Of a DNA stretch of 64,000 nucleotides, positions 11,101 to 23,100 are shown piece by piece. Location of the stretch: contig NC_088775.1 in the NCBI RefSeq assembly GCF_954871325.1, forward strand, positions 54,351,561 through 54,415,560, given 5' to 3'. The DNA is from Gordionus sp. m RMFG-2023. Lineage: Eukaryota > Nematomorpha > Gordioida > Chordodea > Parachordodidae. The notes under the pieces were generated by a model. That model saw only the letters and a program-made list of their open reading frames with translations, was not told where the DNA came from and did no database searches. Position numbers and translations under genes: made by a program. The first letter of the stretch is position 1; the number at the start of each line of letters is the position of its first letter.

Positions 11101-14100
11101 TCTTCTCCTGCTGTAATTTCAGCTATTACATTTGTCATTAATTTCACATTCTGATGAATGGTGCAGACACAAACAGTGTGTGTGCCATCCAACTAAAATT
11201 CAGTTTTTTGGTCTAAGTTGGGCAAATTTAGGGAATCCAATTGATATACTTGGGTATTCTTCCTTAAACATCTTGAATATTTCTTTAAGATTATTTAATA
11301 TAAATCTTTGCTAATTCTTTCTCGCCTTTAACAGATACACAATCTTTTATTCCAGGCATGAGTCGGCTTATTTCATCAGAACTATAATTTTGTTATTTTT
11401 ATTGCTTAAAAAATTTTTCAAAATCTTTGAAATTTTCTTTATCTCTGGTTATTTTAATAATGTAAGATAATGACAATTTCATAACATTCTTGGTCTTAAT
11501 GGGTATGACTTAGTCTGGGGAGGGGGTGGATAGGGGGTTGGGGGTAGGCCTGGTAATTAATGCGATTTTCGATTTTTCCCTTAATAATTTTTCTGCACCC
11601 CTTTAATCCTGCTTTTTTGTTCGTGTGCTAGTCCGATTTTTTAATTATTTTAATTTACAATGAAATATTAAAAAAATTATTAAAATTTTTTATCCAGCGA
11701 ATATCTCAGGGGAATAAGGTTTACAAAGTTATATAATCGAATTTTATGATATATTTACATTAAAATATTTTTAATCAATAAAAAAAATGAATTTTAACAT
11801 ATTTAAACTATTATATATAGCGCCATCTATTTTTTTTAAAGTATAAAAATAGCAATATTTTTTTAAATAAATATCCAGCCATGCTAATTGTTAAAGAAAT
11901 TATTAAAAAAATAGTAAACGGATAATATTTCTTTAAAAAAAATTAAAAATCGGAGATCATATACATTTCGAAATATTAATTTCAAGTTTTCAACTGACCA
12001 TAAGATGACCCATATTTTAAAAAAAATTATTTTTGATGTTTTCGCCATAATTATCAATTATTAACTTAGCTATTGATATTAGATTCAATATTTGATCATA
12101 ATTAGTTTTAAATTAAAAACTAATTATTTAACATCAGTAAAAAGGAAAAAAAGGCGTTTTTTGGACCTTTAACTCCGATTATCTCCGTTAATATAGTTGC
12201 TAATGCGCTAAAATTTTGTTTATAATCTAATGGAAACATATATAACCAGTCTACAACTTTTTATCAAAATTGAAAGGGGTCGGCCGAAAATCTTGATTTT
12301 TTTGCTCATTTGACATGGAATGACCCCACATTTAAAAAAAGATTATTCAAAAAATATAAAAAATATAGACTAATATTTGGTCATAGCCTTTAAGGTCTTC
12401 TATTTAAAAAAAAACTAGATAAAAAAAAACGTAGGCCGCTTTCTTGTTCAACTAAATTTTTGTTCTGATTTCTATTATAAAAGCGGTTTCGACACCATTT
12501 TTGAGTTTTTTTAAATATAAATCTTGATAATAATGTGATGATATCCTTAAAATAGCTAATTTCTGCTAAAAACAGCTATTTATAGTTTTAATAAGAAAAT
12601 GAGACATATATTTTTCCAGAGTTTATTAGTGGCGCGCCTTGTAAAAAATTAACTAATAAATCGATTTTATTAGAATATCAACCTGCAAGCCCTCCGAATT
12701 TCGGGCTAACCAGCCCCTAGACACAGAACTGGCTATCAGGTTGGAATGTAACAGAGGAACGTCCTAAATTATGTACATTGGGCGCTCAGGTTCCCTTTTG
12801 AATTAGCTTAGCACCCATTAAAAAAACATTATTCAATATAGATAGATTTTTTCAAAAAAGAATTTGAATCTAATTTAAAATATATTATTAATAATCTAAA
12901 ATTGTGGTGTGGTAAGTTATTTTTATAATTATTTTCCTCTTTTGCTACATATAAAAAATTTAATGACCAAAATCAAGATATTATAATATTTTAAAGTTTT
13001 TTCCCTGCTGATACTGACTTACAAAAGATAACAATGCTAATTATTTCATTTCTTGTTCTAAATTTTTTTAAAGCTTTAAGTCTTAAAGGATGGAAAAGGT
13101 ACTTTTATTTACTTGGCATTTATAAGCATAAAAAGTAGAATTTCAAATTTTTTTTATTTATTATACTTCTTTAAAGAACTTTATGAATTTTTAACTAATA
13201 TGCATAGATGTGGCTTGCGCAAATTTAGGGCTAGCATAATTGCCCTAGATTTTAAGCAAATTTGATATTAAAATTTTCATAAAATACTTCTTAAATTATC
13301 TAAAATGGCCCAAATTAATCACCTGTAACAGGTCGATAAAAATACAAAAATCCGTGGCGGATAATAATGTTTTTAATTTTCAGGCCAGATTAGCCTAAAA
13401 TTTTGAACGCTGCAGGTCATTAATATTAAAGTTTAATAAAATCGACTTATTGATAAATTTTTTGTATGGCGCCATCTAGAATAGACTATTTTATCGGTCA
13501 ATAATTATTAAAAATAAATCCAAAATGATCCCAACAAAATTTTATTAGCATAAATTTACCCTACTTTTATATAAAAATTTCAGAAATTTCGAACGTCTGG
13601 CCAGTATTAAAAAATCGCTTTTTATTTCCGGAGATGATAACATTGAGAAATTTTTATTTTTTAAATATAGGACTTTCAGGGCTATCCAAATATTGGTCAT
13701 TGTAATTTATATTTTTCATCTTTTATGTGTATATCTTTTATGTGTATTGCTAAATTAAGCAATGCGCCTTCATACATAAATGCTCATATCTCCGGAACTA
13801 ATAGAATTGCATGAATAAATAATCGTAATAATCTTCATGAAACTAATTTGAGATCATTAATAATAACAATATCGCAATGCAAAAAATGACTAATGTGAGA
13901 ATTCGAAATCCGAGGTTACATAACTCAAAATTCTAATCTCGGAAATGTAAAAACATGTGATAAAGAGTTAACATTTACTAAGCGATGGAATATATTAACT
14001 CAAATAGACCTAGTAAAATTATAAAAATTTTAAAACTGTTTACTCGTAGATCCATTCTTGCCGACAATGTATGAATGTATCTTTGATTCGACAGGAATCT

Positions 14101-17100
14101 CCTGAAGTCTGAACTTTTCCTTAACCGCCTTTACCATTTTCCCAATCAGCATGAAACAGCTTTGCACGGAGTTGGGAGGTCCCTCGAGGCACACAGAATC
14201 ACGTTTGAAATCTACATTTACCTAAGCAATACGAATAAGAAAGTATGGATCAAATTTCTTGTTTATCTAAGAGTCATTCATTACAATTACCCACGTAACC
14301 TTTAAAAACATTTATAAATAAAAATGTAATATAAAATCTACATCTGGATGAGCATCAAATACGCATTTGAGGTTTTCTTTATTCTTCAAATGCTTGTGGA
14401 TCCATTTAGGAATCTCGAAGGTTTCTTCAATCATACTTTGCGCCTTATCAAAAATTTCATTAAATCAAAATTAATTTCAATTGTTTTGTAAAAAAGAAAA
14501 GTTTAAAATAAAAAAAATTTACAACCTATTTCTTCCAATGACATGAAATGATTTACTACCCTGGCAAATACAATAAAAACTAGATTAATTGAACTCAATT
14601 TTGGTTATACTTACAATATAAAATAAGTAAATGATATTATAATTAAATGTCTTTTTTTTGTGAATAATTTTATTTAAAAAACGGCTTCAATTTAGAAATA
14701 AAATATAACATAAACGAAATCAAATTGAAATGTATTTTAAAAAAAAAAAAAAAAGAATTGATTAATAATTATATGAAAAAAAATATATATAAAATATATT
14801 AAAGAGAATTAAAAAAAAGAGTACATATCCCTCTAGAGAGGAGTAAATTGAAATTGGACCAGAAGATTTCGAGAGAAAAGAAGATAAAATCACTTCTTGG
14901 GGTCGCCTGCAATCTGTCTCTGCCTATAGTTTTGATAAAATTAGGGGTCTCACGAACATGCCTATGGTGTTGGTAACGATAAAGATTGGTATAAACACTA
15001 TGTTTGTGAGGCCCATATATTTGTTTTTTTTAAGGATATCTGCCTTTTTGATGGCAGAAAATGGGAAGCCGGAAAATAAATCTCCGGAAATTTATTGCCC
15101 AGAAGATTACTCCATGGAAAAAAAATCCTCATGAAAAAAATTCCCCGAAAAAAAATCCCCTTGGAAAATAATTCCCCAGAAAATAATTCCTTTTTTTGAT
15201 CTTATAAATTATTTTTAGAAAATTAACAAAATAGGAAGAAAAAAAATTCACAAATAAAAAATTTTTGAGAAAATCAACAAAACAAAAAAAAATTCCTGCA
15301 TAATTTTTCCAAATAAAATTGTTTAACAAAATCATGAATATAACTAGTGATTAATATTAAACCTAATCAAATTTTTATTATTATTAATAACCAATATAAT
15401 GTATAATGTTATAGACTTATCCCAAACCCAAGTTTGGTATAAATTAAACAAAACAATATTTATAAAATAAACGAATTGGATACCTAGTCTCTGTGATATT
15501 AAACAAAATATTATTTTATGCTAAGTAATGTTAATGGCCAGACCAGATTTTTTATTTTGGCCAGGATTTATAAATTCATACCATTTTTTGACCCAGATCC
15601 GGACTACATTAATATAAATCAAAATGTTTTTTAAATTAACTCGAAAATTTAGATTTCAATAATAAAACGAAAGTTAAATAAATCTAGTTCACTTTACACA
15701 TTTTCATCAACTTTTAGATATTTATTGAAAATTAAATTTTATTTTAAAAAAATATTTATTTTTACACAAATTGTTAAACATTTCCATGAAGTTTTTAGAA
15801 ATATATTAAAAATTTTAATCAGTTGGAGATAAGAGGCTTTTTTGCCTTCAAAATAGTTGGCCAATTTTCAATTGGTATACATTTTTTGATAATTTTTAGA
15901 ATATTGTGTTCAATGTCACAAATTTGATATTTGTCATTAGTTGGCACTTTTACTAACTCTTAAATTGCCCTTTTTTATTTTTAACGCTAATGATGGGCTA
16001 TTAAATGATATAATTATATAAACAAATTCAGTGGAGAAATAGGAAATTTGCAATTCAACCTGGTCTTCTCTATTTGATAAAAATTATTTTACTGAAGTAT
16101 TTAATGCCTACTATAAGAATTTAACTTCCCGCCCCCCTCTTCCTGGTAAATATAATGTGGTTATATGATCTGTTTTCATAATATCTATTGAAATCTAAAT
16201 GAAAAGAAGATTATGGAAATATCTTCCCTCTTTCTAAGAAAAAATTTGTTTTCACTTTTTACTTCCATCATTTTTATGTATTTCTATAAAATTCTATCAT
16301 GTTTTCTTTCCAAGATGTCACAAATCTATACTTTTTACGCTATCTACTAAATTATAAAGTATCAAAGCTACCAATCGATATATCATTTCTCATATTTTAA
16401 GATTGCCTTTATATCGCTTAAAATTAAAACAAAAATAATGCACAAGAAAAATCAAACGTAGAAAATAACGTTCAGAAATACTGAATATAAAATTTTAGAA
16501 ATATTTTCGTTATTTTAGAGGTGGGGTGGGTTATTTTTGATAATTTTAAAAAAATTATTGGATAAATTTTTTTCCGGTTTTGATATTCAGGAATTTATTT
16601 TCCCTAAATTTAATTTAAAATCTAAAAAATGATTTAATTTAAAATCTAATAATGGGGAATTTATTTCCGGGGAATAATTTTACCATGATAATTTTGTTTC
16701 CGGATTATTTTCCTAGGATATTTTTCCCGGGGAATTATCTTCCAGAGGATATTTTTACCTGGGGAATTATTTTCCAAAGGATTATTTTCCGGGGAACTGG
16801 GAAATTTTTTCCCGAGATTCGGGGATTTTTTCCCAGGGAATTATTTTCCGCTTACCGTCAGTGAGACCGCTCGTCAAGGGGATAAGGAATATATGTCAGT
16901 GTGAGACCATTCGTCAAAGGGATAAGTAATATACCATCCGGCGTAAAGCCTTTTCATTTGAAAGGCCAGCTGGTCTAAGAGTGGATGGTTACTAACTTTT
17001 TTAAGGGCAGCTAGGAGAATGTTGTTAATAGATTTATGGCGAGGTTACCGTCCACGGAAAAACTTGTAGTGCAAGGAATGGTAGGTATTCAATTCGATAG

Positions 17101-20100
17101 ACTGGCCGCAATCGATGCAAATGGAGGGTACAACTGCACTATAGCATCGATATGCGTTAGCCGAGATTAGAACTGGCTATGGCTTCCAATCATTCATAGC
17201 CAGAGTTTGCATTTAATATTATGTTATTTGGGTTTTCCTCAAAGCGCCTGTTCAAAATGAGTTATTCAAGGGAACATGCGATCAAAGGAGTATCCTAGTC
17301 TTTTTGAATGCTGGACCGCAGGCTGTTGCTGTCCCAAAAGATAAGGTCCTGAGATAGGTCGGGATCTATAGAAATTGATAAATTATTGATGATAACTTGA
17401 GAGGTTAGATGAGATGAAATAAAGTCTGAAAGAGAAGTTAGTAGTGGAGATCGGATACCGATATCACCTGATTTGCTGAGGAATGTGACCTGAAGCTAGG
17501 ATAAGGAAAATTTTATGTTTAAATATATTTTAGAGAAGACCCTTGATTTGGGTTTCATGAAAAACTAGCAAATCGCTGCATTTATAGATCAGTGTCGATC
17601 TCAAGGTGTAGAGGATTGTGGGAATATTAAAATAGTTTTTTAATTTAAAAAAAAGTATTAATGGAAGGTAATTAAATAATATGCTAAATACAGACAAATT
17701 GCTTAGGGATTTGTTTAGAAAGTTTCGATAGATATTTCTCCCCCAATGTGTGATCCAAGATGTGTCATATCATCCCTGTTGATGACATGGTAGGTAGTGT
17801 TTAATGGAATGGATGGATGAATGATTCAGGAAATATCTCACACTTAAGGTGATTGAGTAAAGGTTTGTAATATGTGAGTTTCTCAATAATGGGAGAGATA
17901 TATAAAAATATGGAAAGCTTGCCCGCAACGATGGCATCAACGAGATACAAGGAATTTAAGGTGAGGTTAAAGTTAAATTTCCTTAATTATTTTGTAGATA
18001 TCAATGTAGAAGAGGGCATGACCTAATCTCCTTGTCGAATTTCCTCTTGAATTTAATTATTGTATTCTAAAAAGTTTGGTTTTGGCTGTGATAAATGTAT
18101 GATGTGGATTCTAGATATATGTTACAAAATAAAGGAACAAAGTGTAGTCGTTTTATAGTATTGAAAGCATTGTTAAAATTATTTTAAAAAAGTCGCAAGC
18201 TGCAAACTAAAAAACAATTAAGTTGAAGTATTTATAATAAATCCGAAATTTACTCTATGGCCTAATGGGTTAGATGTATGCTTGGAAACAGAAGGACGCA
18301 GGTTCAATCCTGGTAAGGAGCATTAAAACTTTCAGGTTTTTCTTCGATGACTGATGTGATGAATTTCGGAGCTTAGAGATGACACCCTGGTCACCGACAG
18401 GCCTGGACAGCGGGGTGCTAAGGATACTTATCCATTAAACAAAATGAAGGAAACAAATGAAAATATGAAAATGAAAGCTAGGGCGTTCCCTCCAAGCGAC
18501 GCGGGATGTAGACCTCCATCCTGCGAAAAGTAAAATAAAGGTCAAAGCAAAGAAGACAAGGTTAGCAAGTTTGAATATTGGGACACTTAAAGGTAAAACG
18601 AAAGAATTGGCATCAATGTTGAACAAGAGAAAAGTTGATATAGCGTGCATACAAGAGACGAAATGGAAAGGTCAGAAGACTTTAATGATTGGAGATGGGT
18701 ATAAATTATGTAATTGTTAGCAATAGGAATGGTGTAGGCATCATCCTCAGTCAAGATCTAACCTCCTCAGTAGTAGAAGTCAAGAGGATCTCTGATAGAC
18801 TAATGAAGATAAAACTCTGCATTGTTCAATCAATACTACACATCCTTTCAGTATATGCTCCTCAAACGGGTTGCAAGGAAGAAGAGAAAGATGATTTTAG
18901 AGCTATCCTTGATGAAGCTGTAATGGAAATCCGTAAGGATGACCTAGTCATAATTGGTGGTGACTTAAATACGCACGTGGGGAAAGCAAGAGATAGCTAC
19001 AAAAGGCATCATGGTGGTTTTGGATATGGAGAAAGAAGATGAAGGAGAGCATGTACTGAAATTTGGGCAAGCCCACGACCTTGCCTTAACCAACACCTAC
19101 TATAGGAAAAAAGACAGTCATCTAATAACATATGAAAGTGGTACAAGGAAAGCACAGATAGATTACATGCTAATCTCTCGCAGAAGATTAAAAGATATAA
19201 TAGACTGCAAAGTCAACCCAGGAGAAGATATCGCAGCACAACACAAGCCACTAGTCATGGATTTACACATCGCAAATAAATCCACTCAAAAAAAGATAAA
19301 ACTGGAAGCATGCATCAAATGGTGTAAATTAAAAACAATGACAGATGCCTTTGCAATCAATGCAAACATTGAAACAATAGAATCCTCACAAGTCAGTGAA
19401 AAAATGTGGACACTTTCATCCAGATTAATAGACACTGCCAAATCAACACTAGGCTTGACAAGGGGAGGTAACAAATCATACAAAGAACTATGGTGGTGGA
19501 ATGAAGAGGTACAAACCACTATACAGGAGAAAAAAGCCCTTTATAAAATATGATACAAATCCAAAAACTCAGATGACAAGACAAGATACAAAAAATCCAA
19601 GAGAATAGCTACAAAGGCGGTGGCTAAGGCCAAATCTATGGCATACGATGACATGTATGAAGAACTACATACCAAAGAAGGGGAAAAATATACAGATTAG
19701 CCAAACAGCGAGAAAAGAATTCTAGGGATATAAACGGAGCTCCGAAAATAATCAAAAACAAAGATGGGAAATTGATAATAAAGGAAAAAGGAATTATGAA
19801 TAGATGGAAAAAATATTTTTAGGAGCTTCTCAACTTTAATCCCCACATACTACATCTAGATGAACACTCCCCATGTCAAAACCTTGTACAACCAATAACA
19901 GAACAAGAAATAATCACATGCCTCAAGCCTATGAAAAACAACAAAGCTAGGGGTCCAGATAATATTCCAATAGAAAGCCTTAAAGCACTAGAAGATGATG
20001 GAATACATTTCCTCACAAATCTATACAATAAAATACTTGGAAATGAAGAGGTTCCTCAAAAATGAAGGCAGAGCTATCTAGTTCCTATCTTCAAAAATAA

Positions 20101-23100
20101 AGGGGATCCACACAATTGTCAAAATTACAGGGGCATAAAACTAATGTCACACTGTCTAAAACTATACGAAAAAATAATAGAAAAAAAATTTAGAGACATA
20201 ATCGAAATAGGAGAGACTCAGTTTGGCTTTATGCCTGGAAGATCAACAACTGATGCTATCCACGCAATTAGGCAAATGAGTGAAAAATACAGAGAAAAGA
20301 ACAAAAAACTACACATGGTCTTTCTCGATCTAGAAAAGGCTTTCGATAGAATCCCAAGAAAACTTATCTGGTGGGCGGTACGCCACAAAAAGGTTCCCGA
20401 AAAATATATAAGAATAATACAGGATATGTATACGGGCCATACAACAATGGTCCGTAGCACAACAGGTACTTCAGCAGGCTTAACAAAAGCCGAAGGAGTT
20501 CATCAAAGGTCGGCTCTCAGCCCACTTCTCTTCATTACAGTAATAGATGTATTAGCACAGTCTATACCTCAAGCAGTCCCGTGGAATATGATATTTGCAG
20601 ATGATATTGTGATACTTGCAGAATCCAAGGATGAAATGAAAGAAAGATTAGTGAGTTGGATAAATATCCTAGAAAAGCACGGACTAAAAGTAAATAGAGA
20701 AAAGACTGGGCTCCACTATACAAACAAACGGCACAATAGAAAAAGAGATAAAGAGTCAAATTAATCAAGGGTGGTTAAAGTGGAGATCTCTATCTGGAGT
20801 GATTCTCACACAAATTAAAGGGAAAAATCTACAGTTCCATAAACCAACTATTCTATATAGTTCGGAAACATGGCCAACTATTCTATAGTTCGGAAACATG
20901 GCCAACCAAGTAATCAGAGAGAAGTCTACAAACTATGGAGATGAGAATGCTGAGGATGATTGCTGGGGTAACAAGAAAGGATAAAGTGTGCAGTACAAGA
21001 ATACTAAGTAGTTTAACCCTTTAGGTTCCCTCATAAAATTAATATGATGCAACACGATATTTACTAATTTTTTTATTGATTCTAATATAATATAATATAA
21101 AACACACAAAAAAAGTTTTTTAAATTCAAAATGGCGGCTCTCCCTGGTGGTTTTAAATTCATATCATTGACACCTTATGGAAACTTTCAAAACAATTTCT
21201 ATTTTTATTTAGACAGAGTGGTACGTTGCATGATTTGCACGACCACCTTGTTCTTCTGGGATTTAACTTTGTACTACAGAAGGTACACCTTCGTGAGGTT
21301 CCTGCCTGAGGTTGATGAGCTGAATTTTTTAGTCTAATTTCTGGAAGGATATAAGGTTTATTATTTTTTCTTTGCATTGATATATAATTATTATCATTAT
21401 GAATATTATCATCCCTATTAACATTTTTACAGTATGCCAATTCGCTAGCAATTATTTGTCTTCGGAATTCTTTCGATGAGAGTTTATTATCTGTAAGAAT
21501 ATTGTATATTATGAATGAATTGATAATCGCCGCATCTATCAGCCAAAAGAATATTGGTAGCCACCATTTTCGCCACTTTCGCGAAATTTCATATAAAGAC
21601 TTTAAATGGTCGAAATGGTCAACAGACCCCATATATTTATTATACATCTTTATCATTATTGGACATTTTACGTCAAAAACTTCCCCTTTTTTATTTTTTC
21701 TCTTCACAGTATCCACTGATCTCGGATCAATATAATTGGACATTATAAATACGTCACGATTATCTCGCCATTTAATTATACTTATATTATTTTTGTCACT
21801 TCTCCAGTCAAACTCACCTCTTTTTAATTTTGTTTCCATATTCTTTATGGGCAAGTATCTCCTATTTTTGTTTAGTGTTCCGCTAGCATATATACCTTTC
21901 TTTTTTAAATCGGCCATTAGAGTATAACTCGTAAAATAATTATCGAAAAATATTTTATGATTTTGAAGTCCTTCACAAAACTTTGTTACAACATTATAAC
22001 CAAGATTACTTTCAACCTCTTTATTTTTCCCAACATAGATATTAAAATCATTCATATATCCTGAATTATCGCATCTCATCCAAACCTAAAAATATAGTTT
22101 AGCCGAAATAAATAATGACAAAATTTACACATTACCTTGAAACCGCGTTTCGTGGGTTTCTTAGGCATGTATTGCCTAAATCCTATACGGCCTTTGAACC
22201 TAATCATTCCTTCGTCAATTGCTTGATATTCCGAGGAAAGAAAATATTTCAAGCAAGAGGAACGGATATTATCAATGAATGGTCTTATTTTGTATAATTT
22301 ATCATAATTTTCATCATTTCTCGATGGTTCTAAGATATTGTCATTTATATGGATGTGGGCCATAAGCCAAATAAAACGTTTTACTTTCATTATGGATGAA
22401 ACAAAATTGTCATGGAATTCTGGTTTAGAACTCCAATAATCTTTGTAATTTGCCATAGTTTTAATTCCAAAGAGTATATGAAGACATAAAAATTTTCTTA
22501 TTTCTGTAGGATTAGTTGGTTGATATTTAATATTTTTTTGTTGGGCATATAAATTGGTATTGAATGTAATTGTATTTATTAGAGAATCATTAATAAATTT
22601 CTTATATAAATCTGATGGATACAATGGGTCCGTTTTTAAAGATGATATTGGACCTGATATTTTATCAAATTCTAATGCTGGTTGTGAAGAATATTTCTTG
22701 GACCAGATAGGATTATTATGGTTTGTAGCAGATTGATCATACGCATCTTGTTCAGAATTGTCATCAATTTCAATTTGATAAGGTGTATCCGATTCATAAT
22801 CATCACTATCAATTTGGTAACGTGTATCCGATTCATAATCATCTTCGGAATCATTGGATGAGTTGTCTAACGAAGAACCTTCAGATGGAATGTCCAGATA
22901 ATCATCCATATATATAACAAGCTAAAATTATTGCGAAATGAGTTGGCAAAATTTATCAATTATTTAAAAAAATAAATATTAAAAATATTGTTGTTAAGTG
23001 GCAGTGGTTAGTTTAATATACCACATTAAAAAGATCAAAATAATATATAAATATTATTTATTTGAGCAAAAATAAATATTAGAAAGATAGATAAAATAGT

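Larger units (their letters stand above)
9089..12326 (-). mobile_element. Sola-like DNA transposon with ~580-bp TIRs
   Basis: Two long inverted repeats bracket a transposase-like gene on the minus strand. The outer ends are GGGTCATTCCATGTCAAA at 9089 and its near reverse complement at 12326. Directly outside both ends is CACA (9085-9088 and 12327-12330), a 4-bp target duplication. Long TIRs and 4-bp duplications are known for the Sola superfamily, so that label is an inference from structure. The element is 3.2 kb and lies in the fifth intron of the vigilin-like gene. Confidence 0.7.

Noticed and set aside
15129-15335. Phe/Asn-rich open frame, with a similar one at 16652-16864
   Set aside because: Translation of the iterated 15-base motif; no gene-like features.
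18255-18318. Functional tRNA gene
   Set aside because: A and B boxes are present but acceptor and anticodon stems cannot be formed.
21131-22736. Several plus-strand open frames
   Set aside because: All lie antisense within the intact piggyBac transposase.
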